From assembly GCA_963742315.1 (NCBI GenBank), contig CAVULE010000007.1:62001-126000 (forward strand): 64,000 bases of DNA, written 5' to 3'. Source of the DNA: AV69 sp963742315 (GTDB lineage: Bacteria; Verrucomicrobiota; Verrucomicrobiia; Chthoniobacterales; UBA10450). Each line of letters opens with the position of its first letter. Within the stretch, counting starts at the first letter, position 1. Positions 26,235 to 35,212 of the stretch are shown one piece after another. The notes below the pieces were generated by a model. That model did not search any database. It worked only from the letters and a program-made list of their open reading frames with translations, and had not been told where the DNA came from. A program made the translations under genes and the position numbers.

Positions 26235-28193
26235 ATGGCTAAAGTTTTAGGAATTGATTTGGGCACGACAAACTCGTGCATGGCGACGATGGAAGGCGGA
26301 GACCCCGTCGTTTTGGAGAACAGCGAAGGCGCGCGGACGACGCCTTCGGTGGTTGCATTTACGAAAAACGGTGAGCGTCTGGTCGGTCAAGCGGCAAAGC
26401 GCCAGGCGGTGACCAATTCGCAGAACACGATCTTCTCGATCAAGCGGTTCATGGGCCGCAAGTTCGATGAGGTGCACGAAGAACAAAAGCGTGTGCCCTA
26501 TAAGATCGTGAAGGCGGCAAATGGCGACGCCCACGTGCAAGTGGAAGTAGACGGCCAGACGAAGACTTTTTCTCCTCCGGAAATTTCGGCGATGATTTTG
26601 TCGAAGTTGAAAGCCGACGCGGAAGCGAAGCTCGGTGAAAAAATCGCGCAGGCAGTCATTACGGTGCCGGCGTATTTCAACGACTCGCAGCGCAACGCAA
26701 CGAAGGACGCAGGCAAGATCGCGGGTCTGGAAGTTTTACGCATCATCAACGAGCCGACGGCGGCATCGCTTGCCTACGGCCTCGACAAGAAGAAGGACGA
26801 GAAGATCGCCGTTTACGATTTGGGTGGCGGAACGTTCGACATTTCCGTTCTCGAAATCGGCGACGGCGTTTTCGAAGTGAAGGCAACCAACGGCGATACC
26901 CACCTTGGTGGTGACGATTGGGACGCGCGCATCATGGATTGGATCGTAAACGAATTTAAGAAAGAAAGCGGGATCGACTTAACGAAACAGCCGGATGCAA
27001 TTCAGCGCATCAAGGAGGAATCGGAGAAGGCGAAGATCGCGCTTTCGTCCACGCAGGAATATGAAATTAATCTGCCGTTCATTACGGCGGACGCGAGTGG
27101 GCCGAAACACATTCAGAAGAAACTGACGCGCTCGAAACTTGAGCAGCTCTGCGATGATTTGTTCCAACGAACGATACCGCCGGTGAAGGCGTGTCTGAAA
27201 GACGCGCAACTGACGGAGAAAGAAATCAACGAGCTGGTGCTGGTAGGCGGTATGACGCGCATGCCGAAGGTCGTCGAGATTGCGCGTAATCTGATTGGGA
27301 AAGAGCCGCATAAAGGTGTTAATCCCGATGAAGTCGTCGCCATTGGCGCGGCCATTCAAGGCGGCGTGCTCAAGGGCGACGTCAAAGACGTGCTGCTTCT
27401 CGACGTGACCCCGCTCACCCTCGCAATTGAAACCGCGGGTGGTGTGGCGACGCCGATGATTCCGCGCAACACCACGATCCCGACGCGTAAATCGCAGATC
27501 TTTTCCACTTACAGCGACAATCAGCCAGGCGTGGAAATCAAAGTGCTCCAAGGCGAGCGGCCGCTTTCGCGTGACAACAAAACGCTCGGCACATTCCATC
27601 TCGATGGGATTCCGCCGGCGCCGCGCGGCGTTCCGCAAATTGAAGTGACATTCGACATCGATGCCAACGGCATTCTGCACGTATCGGCGAAAGATTTGGG
27701 CACCGGCAAGGAACAAAAGATTTCCATCACCGGCAGTTCCGGACTTTCGAAAGAAGAGATCGAGAAGATGCAGCGCGAAGCTGAAGCCCATGCCGATGAG
27801 GACAAGAGGGCGAAGGAAGCGATCGAGATTAAGAACAATGCCGATAACCTTGCTTATCAATCCGAGAAGCAGCTGAAGGAGCTCGGCGACAAGATTTCCG
27901 GCGACAAGAAGAAGCAGGTGGAAGACGCGATCGCCGCGGTGCGCGAAGCAATCGAAAAGAACGACACCGAAGCGATGAAACGAGCCTACGATGATTTGCA
28001 GAACAAATTCCAGGAGGTCAGCGCTGAACTCTACAAACAAGCGTCAGCTGGAGCGGGCGCGCAGGCCGGACCACAACCAGGCCCGGAGGCGGAGCCGCGC
28101 CGTGGGGCTGAACAAGGCGCTGGGGCTCGTGGCGGCAATGGCGACGTTGTCGATGCAGAGTTTGAAGTAGTTGACGAAGACAAGAAGAAATAA
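26235..28193 (+). CDS. dnaK: Hsp70 chaperone DnaK
   Basis: 652 residues, full length. It starts with VLGIDLGTTNSCMA and has the actin-like ATPase motifs VITVPAYFNDSQR, AVYDLGGGTFDISV and VLVGGMTRMP. The linker is DVLLLDVTPLTL. The substrate domain and alpha lid follow, with a low-complexity Gly/Pro/Ala tail and an EVVDEDKKK end. It refolds proteins in the cytoplasm with DnaJ and GrpE, which are not in this window. groES follows after a hairpin spacer. Confidence 0.98.
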   Translation: MAKVLGIDLGTTNSCMATMEGGDPVVLENSEGARTTPSVVAFTKNGERLVGQAAKRQAVTNSQNTIFSIKRFMGRKFDEVHEEQKRVPYKIVKAANGDAHVQVEVDGQTKTFSPPEISAMILSKLKADAEAKLGEKIAQAVITVPAYFNDSQRNATKDAGKIAGLEVLRIINEPTAASLAYGLDKKKDEKIAVYDLGGGTFDISVLEIGDGVFEVKATNGDTHLGGDDWDARIMDWIVNEFKKESGIDLTKQPDAIQRIKEESEKAKIALSSTQEYEINLPFITADASGPKHIQKKLTRSKLEQLCDDLFQRTIPPVKACLKDAQLTEKEINELVLVGGMTRMPKVVEIARNLIGKEPHKGVNPDEVVAIGAAIQGGVLKGDVKDVLLLDVTPLTLAIETAGGVATPMIPRNTTIPTRKSQIFSTYSDNQPGVEIKVLQGERPLSRDNKTLGTFHLDGIPPAPRGVPQIEVTFDIDANGILHVSAKDLGTGKEQKISITGSSGLSKEEIEKMQREAEAHADEDKRAKEAIEIKNNADNLAYQSEKQLKELGDKISGDKKKQVEDAIAAVREAIEKNDTEAMKRAYDDLQNKFQEVSAELYKQASAGAGAQAGPQPGPEAEPRRGAEQGAGARGGNGDVVDAEFEVVDEDKKK

Positions 28194-28203
28194 CAACGAA
28201 TTT

Positions 28204-28241
28204 GTCGGCGGTAGCTCGCGAACTCCCGAGCTACTGCCGGC
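28204..28241 (+). terminator. 15-bp hairpin between dnaK and groES
   Basis: Arms 28204-28218 and 28227-28241 (GTAGCTCG...CGAGCTAC core, two G-U pairs, 8-nt loop). There is no T-run, so it may act as a processing or partial termination site rather than a true terminator. It shares the GTAGCT edge seen in other intergenic hairpins of this window. Confidence 0.55.
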
Positions 28242-28280
28242 AACAACCCTAAGTAAAACAAAGGAGTAGAGAAAGAAATT

Positions 28281-28577
28281 ATGGCATCAGTTAAGGTCAA
28301 ACCACTTGGAGATCGGGTGTTAGTGCAGCCGATTGAAGAGACTGAAGTAAAGAAGGGCGGCATCATTATCCCTGATACCGCGAAGGAAAAACCGCAGGAA
28401 GGCAAAGTCGTCGCTCTTGGCACCGGTAAAATCGACGACAACGGCAAGAAAGTCGATTTCACCGTGAAATCCGGCGATAAGGTGCTGATCTCAAAATACG
28501 GCGGCACTGAAATCAAGATCGACGGCGATACCTACCTGATCATGCGCGAGGATGATATCCTCGGCATCATCGGCTGA
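28281..28577 (+). CDS. groES: co-chaperonin GroES
   Basis: 98 residues of typical Cpn10: VKPLGDRVLVQPIEETEVKKGGIIIPDTAKEKPQ contains the mobile loop, and GDKVLISKYGGTEIKIDG closes the barrel. It caps GroEL. The gene follows dnaK and precedes groEL by 40 bp. AAGGAG lies upstream of the ATG. Confidence 0.97.
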   Translation: MASVKVKPLGDRVLVQPIEETEVKKGGIIIPDTAKEKPQEGKVVALGTGKIDDNGKKVDFTVKSGDKVLISKYGGTEIKIDGDTYLIMREDDILGIIG

Positions 28578-28617
28578 TTGTCGATCAACCAGCAACTAAC
28601 AACCAAGAACATAGAAT

Positions 28618-30258
28618 ATGGCAGCTAAACAATTACAATTTGATGAAAGTGCGCGGCACGCGTTGCTGCGCGGAATCGAGAAACTAGCGCGGGCCGTCAA
28701 AGCCACGCTCGGGCCGAGCGGTCGCAACGTGATTCTCGATAAGAAATTCGGCAGCCCGACGATTACGAAGGACGGCGTTACGGTCGCGAAAGAGATCGAA
28801 CTGGAAGATCCCTATGAAAATATGGGTGCTCAGCTCGTGCGCGAAGTGGCCTCGAAGACTTCCGACATCGCCGGCGATGGCACGACCACCGCGACCGTGC
28901 TGGCAGAGTCCATCTACAAGGAAGGTCTGCGGAATGTAACCGCGGGGGCGAATCCTACTTCGCTGCAGCGCGGAATCATGAAGGCGGTCGAGGCAGTCGT
29001 CGAGGAGCTGAAGAAAATCTCCAAGAAAGTCAGTGATCGCACTGAGATCGCGCAGGTTGCGACGGTCTCCGCTAACTGGGACAAGACCATCGGTGAGATC
29101 ATTGCCGACGCCATGGACAAGGTGGGCAAGGACGGAACTATTACCGTCGAAGAAGCCAAGTCGATCGAGACTACTTTGGATGTAGTCGAAGGTATGCAGT
29201 TCGACAAAGGTTATCTCTCGCCCTACTTCGTCACCAACGCGGAAGCGATGGAGGCCGTTCTCGAAAATCCTTATATCCTAATTCACGAGAAAAAAATCTC
29301 GAGCTTGAAGGACATGCTCCCGCTGCTTGAGAAAGTAGCCAAGGCTGGTCGTCCGCTCCTGATCATCGCAGAAGATGTGGAAGGCGAAGCGCTCGCCACT
29401 CTGGTGGTGAACAAGCTGCGCGGGACCTTGCAGGTTTGCGCGGTCAAGGCCCCCGGTTTCGGCGATCGTCGCAAGGCGATGCTGGAAGACATCGCGGTGC
29501 TGACCGGCGGTCGTTGCATCACGGAAGATCTCGGAATCAAGCTCGAGAACGTGAAGCTGGAAGACCTCGGCAGGGCCAAGCGCATTACCATCGACAAGGA
29601 AAACACCACCATAGTCGAAGGCGAAGGCAAGCAGGCCGACATTAAGGCTCGGGTAAATCAGATTCGCCGTCAGATCGAAGAAACGACGAGCGATTACGAT
29701 CGCGAGAAACTCCAGGAACGGTTGGCGAAGCTCGCCGGCGGGGTGGCTGTGATCAACGTCGGCGCTGCTACCGAGACCGAGATGAAGGAGAAAAAAGCTC
29801 GCGTGGAAGATGCATTGCATGCTACGCGCGCGGCGGTTGAGGAAGGCATTGTGCCGGGCGGCGGCGTGGCGTTCATTCGCGCGCAGAAAGCGCTCGATAA
29901 CATCAAGGGCCTTGAAGGCGACGAGAAGGTGGGCGTGCAAATCGTGCGCCGGGCCATCGAAGAGCCGACCCGTCAGCTCGCGGACAACGCGGGCCAGGAA
30001 GGCGCGCTCATCGTTCAAGAAGTCAAGGCGCGCAAGGGCAACGAAGGTTACGACGTCGCCACCGGTGAATACACCGACTTGGTGAAGGCAGGCATCGTCG
30101 ATCCGACGAAGGTCACGCGCAGTGCGTTGCAAAACGCGGCCTCGATCTCGGGCTTGTTGCTCACGACCGAAGCCATCGTCACCGAGCTGCCGGAGAAGGA
30201 GAAAACTCCTCCGATGCCGGGCGGGGGCATGGGTGGCATGGGCGGAATGGATTACTAA
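28618..30258 (+). CDS. groEL: chaperonin GroEL
   Basis: 546 residues with the Cpn60 hallmarks: ATLGPSGRNVILDKKFG, DGTTTATVLAESI (ATP site), AAVEEGIVPGGGVAF and the C-terminal GGMGGMGGMDY tail. It folds proteins in the cytoplasm with GroES. The transcription unit ends at a strong hairpin at 30293. Confidence 0.98.
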   Translation: MAAKQLQFDESARHALLRGIEKLARAVKATLGPSGRNVILDKKFGSPTITKDGVTVAKEIELEDPYENMGAQLVREVASKTSDIAGDGTTTATVLAESIYKEGLRNVTAGANPTSLQRGIMKAVEAVVEELKKISKKVSDRTEIAQVATVSANWDKTIGEIIADAMDKVGKDGTITVEEAKSIETTLDVVEGMQFDKGYLSPYFVTNAEAMEAVLENPYILIHEKKISSLKDMLPLLEKVAKAGRPLLIIAEDVEGEALATLVVNKLRGTLQVCAVKAPGFGDRRKAMLEDIAVLTGGRCITEDLGIKLENVKLEDLGRAKRITIDKENTTIVEGEGKQADIKARVNQIRRQIEETTSDYDREKLQERLAKLAGGVAVINVGAATETEMKEKKARVEDALHATRAAVEEGIVPGGGVAFIRAQKALDNIKGLEGDEKVGVQIVRRAIEEPTRQLADNAGQEGALIVQEVKARKGNEGYDVATGEYTDLVKAGIVDPTKVTRSALQNAASISGLLLTTEAIVTELPEKEKTPPMPGGGMGGMGGMDY

Positions 30259-30292
30259 TTCGACGTCAACGTCGACAACTAAAATTCAACAG

Positions 30293-30322
30293 CAGCCGGA
30301 CTCGCAAGAGTCCGGCTGTTTT
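30293..30322 (+). terminator. intrinsic terminator after groEL
   Basis: A perfect 11-bp stem CAGCCGGACTC / GAGTCCGGCTG with GCAA loop, followed by TTTT. It ends the chaperone operon. Confidence 0.88.
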
Positions 30323-30380
30323 GCGTTAGGGATACTCTTTTAGACAAATTTAGTCTTCGGCGGCGTCATTTCGAGTAATC

Positions 30381-31133
30381 GTGAATCGACAACGCCGTTT
30401 GATGGCTTTGGTCTGGGCAGCCGTACTCGCAACTGCGTCATTCGGGTGTAGCCACTCCCCGACGACGCTTGACGAAGTAATCGAGCGTCACACCAAAGCC
30501 GTGGGCGGTCGCGCTGCTATCGAAGCGATTCAATCGATCGAGTTCGATCTTCACATCACCGATCCCAAGTTTGAAGTGGACGGCACTTACTTCGCGGCAC
30601 GCCCCGGCAAGATGAGGATTGATGTCAACGCTGGTGGCGACCATGTCTTCACGGAAGCCTTTGACGGCCAAAAAGGATGGGAAGGCAAAGGCACTTCGCA
30701 GAACCCGGCGACAGAAAAGGCGACTGCAGCTCTGCGGCACGGAGTTGAGTTACCGGGAAAATTGTTTGGCTTGCACGAATTGAAAGGACGTGGCCATCGG
30801 ATCGAGCTGGGCCAGCGAGAAAACATTGATGGTATTCCGTATTACGTCTTGCGGTTAACGCTGAACGACGGCTACAGCACGACATTATATGTCGATCCAA
30901 AAACCTGGTTAATCACACGTCGTCGCGATGTTCGGCCGTTGCACGTGGATGTCGATCCGACACCGACCACGATCGAGCAACGTAGCTCCGATTTTCGGAC
31001 GATATCCGGGGTGCAATTCGCATTCGCATCGAGTGAGACTGATCTGCAAAGCGGCAAAGTCCTCGAAACCACCCAGGTCCGAAGTGTGAAAATTAATCCG
31101 CCGCTCGCCCCATCAATTTTCGAAAAGCTCTAG
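30381..31133 (+). CDS. LolA-like outer-membrane lipoprotein-sorting-type lipoprotein
   Basis: 250 residues from GTG 30381. Residues 1-23 form a lipoprotein signal ending in a lipobox-like ASFGC. The mature part begins with TLDEVIERHTKAVGGRAAIEAIQSIEF, a helix-strand start common to LolA/LolB-fold periplasmic proteins, followed by a long beta-sheet region. It is probably an anchored periplasmic carrier or scaffold. The exact role is unknown. Confidence 0.65.
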   Translation: MNRQRRLMALVWAAVLATASFGCSHSPTTLDEVIERHTKAVGGRAAIEAIQSIEFDLHITDPKFEVDGTYFAARPGKMRIDVNAGGDHVFTEAFDGQKGWEGKGTSQNPATEKATAALRHGVELPGKLFGLHELKGRGHRIELGQRENIDGIPYYVLRLTLNDGYSTTLYVDPKTWLITRRRDVRPLHVDVDPTPTTIEQRSSDFRTISGVQFAFASSETDLQSGKVLETTQVRSVKINPPLAPSIFEKL

Positions 31134-31233
31134 AATTCATCCGCTTGGCGGATCGTAATTACCTTCGCCCCCGAAGCGCCCATTTGGTTCTCGATCTTTT
31201 GCGGGACGACTTCATCATCAGCTAAATTCGGGA

Positions 31234-31608
31234 ATGTTACCGACCTACGATGATTTCCTGATCAAGCGCTTCGAGCAGCCGGATGAAGTGCGCACATTCG
31301 AAAAAGGAAAATTTGAGACGGTGAAGATCGGATCAATGACGATTGGGCGAGCGAGTTACGAGCCGGGGTGGAAATGGTCGGAGCATGTGGGCGCGGCGAC
31401 TGGCGCAGAATTATGCGAAGTAGAACATGTCGGAATGGTTGTGTCCGGCTGCGCCGCCTGTCGAATGCAGGATGGGCGCTATTACGAGATGAGTGCGGGA
31501 GATCTCTTTTATATCGGCCCGGGTCACGATAGTTGGGTGGTCGGCAACGAGCCCTATGTCTCGCTGCATTTTCTCGGCGCGGAACGTTACGCGCAGCCAC
31601 ACCGCTGA
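31234..31608 (+). CDS. cupin-domain protein
   Basis: 124 residues forming a single small cupin barrel. It includes IGRASYEPGWKWSEHV, with a His ligand, then VEHVGMVVSGCAACRMQDG and GDLFYIGPGHDSWVVG. The usual cupin His/Glu metal set is only partly visible. Such proteins may be enzymes or ligand sensors, and no substrate can be named. Confidence 0.72.
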   Translation: MLPTYDDFLIKRFEQPDEVRTFEKGKFETVKIGSMTIGRASYEPGWKWSEHVGAATGAELCEVEHVGMVVSGCAACRMQDGRYYEMSAGDLFYIGPGHDSWVVGNEPYVSLHFLGAERYAQPHR

Positions 31609-31766
31609 CACAATTCCGTCCGTCGAATACGCGATGACGCTAATCTTGCGATGCCGGTTTCTTTGGCGCCCTTTCGCACCTTTGGCGGACCGCCGTAAAT
31701 TTTACTTTCGATTTTGGCTTCCCTGACGGATACGTCTAGGGCTCGCGCGTTGGGCGAGGCATTCCC

Positions 31767-33128
31767 ATGAGAGATTACGTTGCAGAGTTGATGGCCGAAG
31801 TGAAGGCGAAGAACCCGGCCGAACCGGAGTTCCATCAGGCGGTTCAGGAGGTGGTCGACTCGCTTATGATTGTTCTCGAACAGCACCCCGAATATCGGCA
31901 CGAGAAAATTTTGCACCGCATCATCGAACCGGAACGAGTCATCATGTTTCGCGTTCCGTGGCGGGACGATCAGGGCAATCTCCACGTTAATCGCGGGTTC
32001 CGGATTCAAATGAACAGCGCAATCGGCCCTTACAAGGGCGGGTTGCGTTTTCACCCCACGGTCACCTTGAGTATCCTTAAATTTCTCGCCTTTGAGCAGG
32101 TATTCAAGAACGCACTGACTACCCTGCCGATGGGTGGCGCAAAGGGCGGCTCCGACTTCGACCCCAAGGGCAGGACTGACTTTGAAGTGATGCGCTTCTG
32201 TCAGGCGTTCATGTGCGAGCTATTCCGGCATATCGGACCAGATACGGACGTCCCGGCGGGCGATATCGGTGTCGGTGCGCGCGAGATCGGATTCATGTTC
32301 GGGATGTACAAGCGATTGAAGAACGAGTTCACCGGTGTGATGACGGGGAAGGGTCTGACCTGGGGCGGTTCGGTGATTCGTCCAGAAGCCACTGGCTATG
32401 GCGCGGTCTATTTCGCGGAAGAAATGCTCCGGACTCGCAAGGAGGATCTTAAAGGCAAGGTCGCGCTGGTGTCGGGGAGCGGAAACGTGGCGCAATACAC
32501 GGTCGAGAAGTTGAACTCGTTAGGCGCAAAACCGGTTACGCTGTCCGATTCGACCGGATTCATCTACGACGAAGAGGGAATTACGCGGGAGAAACTCGCA
32601 TTTGTGATGGAGCTAAAAAATGTCCGGCGGGGCCGCATTTCGGAATACGCCGACAAATTCAAGGGCACAGTGTTCACGCCGGTCGATCCGAAGCTCGATC
32701 ACAATCCGCTTTGGAATATCAAAGCACAATGCGCCTTTCCCAGCGCCACCCAGAATGAAATTAACGAGAAAGACGCGGACAACCTGCTCAAGAACGGCGT
32801 CTATGTCGTTTCGGAAGGCGCGAACATGCCGACGACGATGAAGGGAGTGCATCGTTTTCTCCAGGCGGGAATCCTTTATGGTCCCGGCAAAGCGGCAAAC
32901 GCGGGCGGGGTGGCTACTTCCGGGCTGGAGATGGCGCAAAACAGCATGCGCATTTCCTGGACACGGGAGGAGGTAGATGCGCGGCTTTACAAAATCATGA
33001 AAAACATCCACGCGGTTTGCCATCGCACCGCGGAAAAGTACGGGACGCCGGGCAATTATGTGAACGGTGCCAACATCGCGAGTTTCCTAAAGGTTGCGAA
33101 TGCGATGATGGATCAGGGCTTGGTCTAG
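31767..33128 (+). CDS. gdhA: NADP-type glutamate dehydrogenase
   Basis: 453 residues of the hexameric GdhA class. The glutamate/ammonium site shows GPYKGGLRFHPTV and LPMGGAKGGSDFDPKG with catalytic Lys, then DIGVGAREIGFMFGMYK. The nucleotide domain starts at VALVSGSGNVAQYTVEKL. It assimilates ammonium into glutamate in the cytoplasm. A convergent repeat hairpin separates it from mrdA. Confidence 0.96.
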   Translation: MRDYVAELMAEVKAKNPAEPEFHQAVQEVVDSLMIVLEQHPEYRHEKILHRIIEPERVIMFRVPWRDDQGNLHVNRGFRIQMNSAIGPYKGGLRFHPTVTLSILKFLAFEQVFKNALTTLPMGGAKGGSDFDPKGRTDFEVMRFCQAFMCELFRHIGPDTDVPAGDIGVGAREIGFMFGMYKRLKNEFTGVMTGKGLTWGGSVIRPEATGYGAVYFAEEMLRTRKEDLKGKVALVSGSGNVAQYTVEKLNSLGAKPVTLSDSTGFIYDEEGITREKLAFVMELKNVRRGRISEYADKFKGTVFTPVDPKLDHNPLWNIKAQCAFPSATQNEINEKDADNLLKNGVYVVSEGANMPTTMKGVHRFLQAGILYGPGKAANAGGVATSGLEMAQNSMRISWTREEVDARLYKIMKNIHAVCHRTAEKYGTPGNYVNGANIASFLKVANAMMDQGLV

Positions 33129-33154
33129 CTCGAGCTTCCGTAAATAATCTCCGG

Positions 33155-33230
33155 CGCTGTAGCTGCGGCGCTCTGTCGCCGCGCCGAATGACCCGATACT
33201 CCCCGACAGAGCGCGGCGGCTGCAGCTAAT
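33155..33230. repeat. GTAGCTGC-type inverted repeat between gdhA and mrdA
   Basis: Left arm 33160-33178 (TAGCTGCGGCGCTCTGTCG) and right arm 33204-33228 are near-complements with a short bulge. The element fills the gap between convergent genes and could act as a bidirectional terminator. It belongs to the same edge type as 39277-39342. Confidence 0.75.
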
Positions 33231-33235
33231 TCTCG

Positions 33236-35209
33236 TCAATCCCCGGCATCTTCCTCGACGGGCTCGGCCCGGCGAACGGTTGGCGATTCCTCCGCTTGGG
33301 GTCGGCGATGGCGGCGGCCGTTGGCCTGTTCGCCTTTGTAGAGTTCCTTCAAAACCTGAGCAATCATTGGCGCGGCCACCGTACCACCATGCGCCTTCAC
33401 TCCCACGTCGCCCTCGTAAAGAGCAGCAAACGCATACTGCGGCTTTTCCGCGGGGACATAACCGGCAAACCAGGCTGCGGTTCGCTCCTTGCTTTTCGGC
33501 CCCCACTGGGCAGTGCCGGTTTTGCCCGCCACCGTTACGGTCTCCAGGCTGGCGGCATGCGCTGTTCCGGCGGGAGCATTAACCGCGTCAACCATTCCCG
33601 TGCGAAGCTGCGCCATCGTTTCGCTGGAAAAATTGAGTGTCTTTTTCTCGCGCACATTATAAGCCGTAACGATCCCGCCATCGATTGATTGCACCTGCTG
33701 GACGAGTCGCGTCTGGTAAAAGGTGCCGCCGTTGGCCACGATCGACATCGCCTGCGCCATCTGCAGAGGCGTAACCTGGGTATCGCCCTGCCCGATGGAA
33801 AGATTGGCGATGTCGCCGTTCAGCAACTTCCGGCCATGTGTTGCTTTCATATAGGAATCGTTAGGAACGCGGCCTTCCACCTCACCGCGAATTGGGATGC
33901 CGCATTTGGCGCCGAAACCGAGTCTTTGCGCCCAATCGATGATCGGCTCAGCGCCGGTCTTTATACCCACTTGGTAGAACCAGGTATCGCACGATTCGGT
34001 CAGGGCTTGAACGAAATTGAGGAAACCACGATCGCTTTTCTTCCAATTGTGAAACGTCAAGTTACCGATTTGGATTGATGGGACGCATTGATATTGCTCG
34101 CTGGGTGTAACCGCGCCGCTTTCTAAGGCAGCGATGCCCACAGCAACCTTGAAGGTCGAGCCAGGCGGGTAGGAGGAACGAAATGCGCGTGGCAGCAGCG
34201 GAATCCCCGGATCATCTTGCAAGGCCTTGAATTTTTCCGGCGAGATCGATGGGACGAAAAGATTTGGATTGTAATTTGGCCACGACGCGAGCGCGAGAAT
34301 GTCGCCGTTGTTCGGATCCATGATCACGATCGCACCGCGCTTTGCTTTGGCCTCAAGCGCTTTCTCAGCCAGTTCCTGTAAACGCAGATCGAGTGTGGTC
34401 ACAACCGTATGACCGGGAATAGGAGGAGAGGCTATTTTCTCCGATGTTTTGCGGCCATCCTTATCGAAGGTAATTTTATACTCGCCATGCTTGCCCGTGA
34501 GCATTGCGTTGAAGGTTTGTTCGATTCCTTCACGTCCTTCCGTCTCCGGCCAAATTGTTTCGTGATTGTCAATGATCCCGTCGGGATTACGTCCGGTGCG
34601 TCCGGTGTAGCCAACAATTTGCCCTGCAATTTTGCCCTGTGGATAAACACGAAGGTAAACGCCGCGTAACGTCATTTCTGGCGGCAAATGCGCTTTGGCC
34701 GCGTCGTATTCTTCGGCTGACAGATTGGTGGCGATCTCGAAAGGCAGAATTCCCCGATTGTGATAATGCCGCAGGATTGCTTCGTCGGGCACGCGGATTT
34801 GGCGACCAATCAATTTTATTGCCGCCGCGATTTGCCGATGTGCGAAGTCGAGCGTTTGGGCATCGCTAAACTCCAGTGGAGTAGGAAAATTGATCGCGAG
34901 ATTATAGCTTAGCTGATTTTGCGCGAGGGGTGCGCCGTTGCGATCGGTGATCTGGCCGCGCGGAGCGGGGATATCGAGAATGTAAGTGCGCGCCAGTTTT
35001 TGCGTCTCGAACGTGGGAACGATTTCCTCATCAAGCGCGGGCGGCGATGGCTCCGCCGTCGGCGTGGCGCTGGGAGCTACAGAAGAGGATGCGGGTGCCA
35101 GCTGCTGTCCCGTTGCGCTGGAGAACGCGAAGAGCAGCAGTGCCAGCTTAAGCATCATCGCGAAACGTCTCATCCGGTCAGAGGTTCTGCGCTTGGTCGA
35201 GAATGACAA
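33236..35209 (-). CDS. mrdA: penicillin-binding protein 2 (peptidoglycan transpeptidase)
   Basis: 657 residues. One N-terminal membrane helix (about residues 14-35), a pedestal starting RGQITDRNGAPLAQN, and a class B transpeptidase domain. The active site has STFK near residue 350, SCD (the SxN-type motif) and KTGTAQW near 565. It crosslinks side-wall peptidoglycan during elongation and normally partners with RodA, which is not in this window. The C-terminal tail is Arg/Glu-rich. The stop lies at the edge of a repeat. The start is 4 bp from the uvrC stop. Confidence 0.94.
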   Translation of the reverse strand: MSFSTKRRTSDRMRRFAMMLKLALLLFAFSSATGQQLAPASSSVAPSATPTAEPSPPALDEEIVPTFETQKLARTYILDIPAPRGQITDRNGAPLAQNQLSYNLAINFPTPLEFSDAQTLDFAHRQIAAAIKLIGRQIRVPDEAILRHYHNRGILPFEIATNLSAEEYDAAKAHLPPEMTLRGVYLRVYPQGKIAGQIVGYTGRTGRNPDGIIDNHETIWPETEGREGIEQTFNAMLTGKHGEYKITFDKDGRKTSEKIASPPIPGHTVVTTLDLRLQELAEKALEAKAKRGAIVIMDPNNGDILALASWPNYNPNLFVPSISPEKFKALQDDPGIPLLPRAFRSSYPPGSTFKVAVGIAALESGAVTPSEQYQCVPSIQIGNLTFHNWKKSDRGFLNFVQALTESCDTWFYQVGIKTGAEPIIDWAQRLGFGAKCGIPIRGEVEGRVPNDSYMKATHGRKLLNGDIANLSIGQGDTQVTPLQMAQAMSIVANGGTFYQTRLVQQVQSIDGGIVTAYNVREKKTLNFSSETMAQLRTGMVDAVNAPAGTAHAASLETVTVAGKTGTAQWGPKSKERTAAWFAGYVPAEKPQYAFAALYEGDVGVKAHGGTVAAPMIAQVLKELYKGEQANGRRHRRPQAEESPTVRRAEPVEEDAGD

Positions 35210-35212
35210 GCC

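Noticed and set aside
26979..28040. 353-residue frame antisense to dnaK
   Set aside because: It mirrors the strong codon bias of dnaK and shows no domain.
29278..30132. 284-residue frame antisense to groEL
   Set aside because: Shadow of groEL codon usage with no recognisable motifs.
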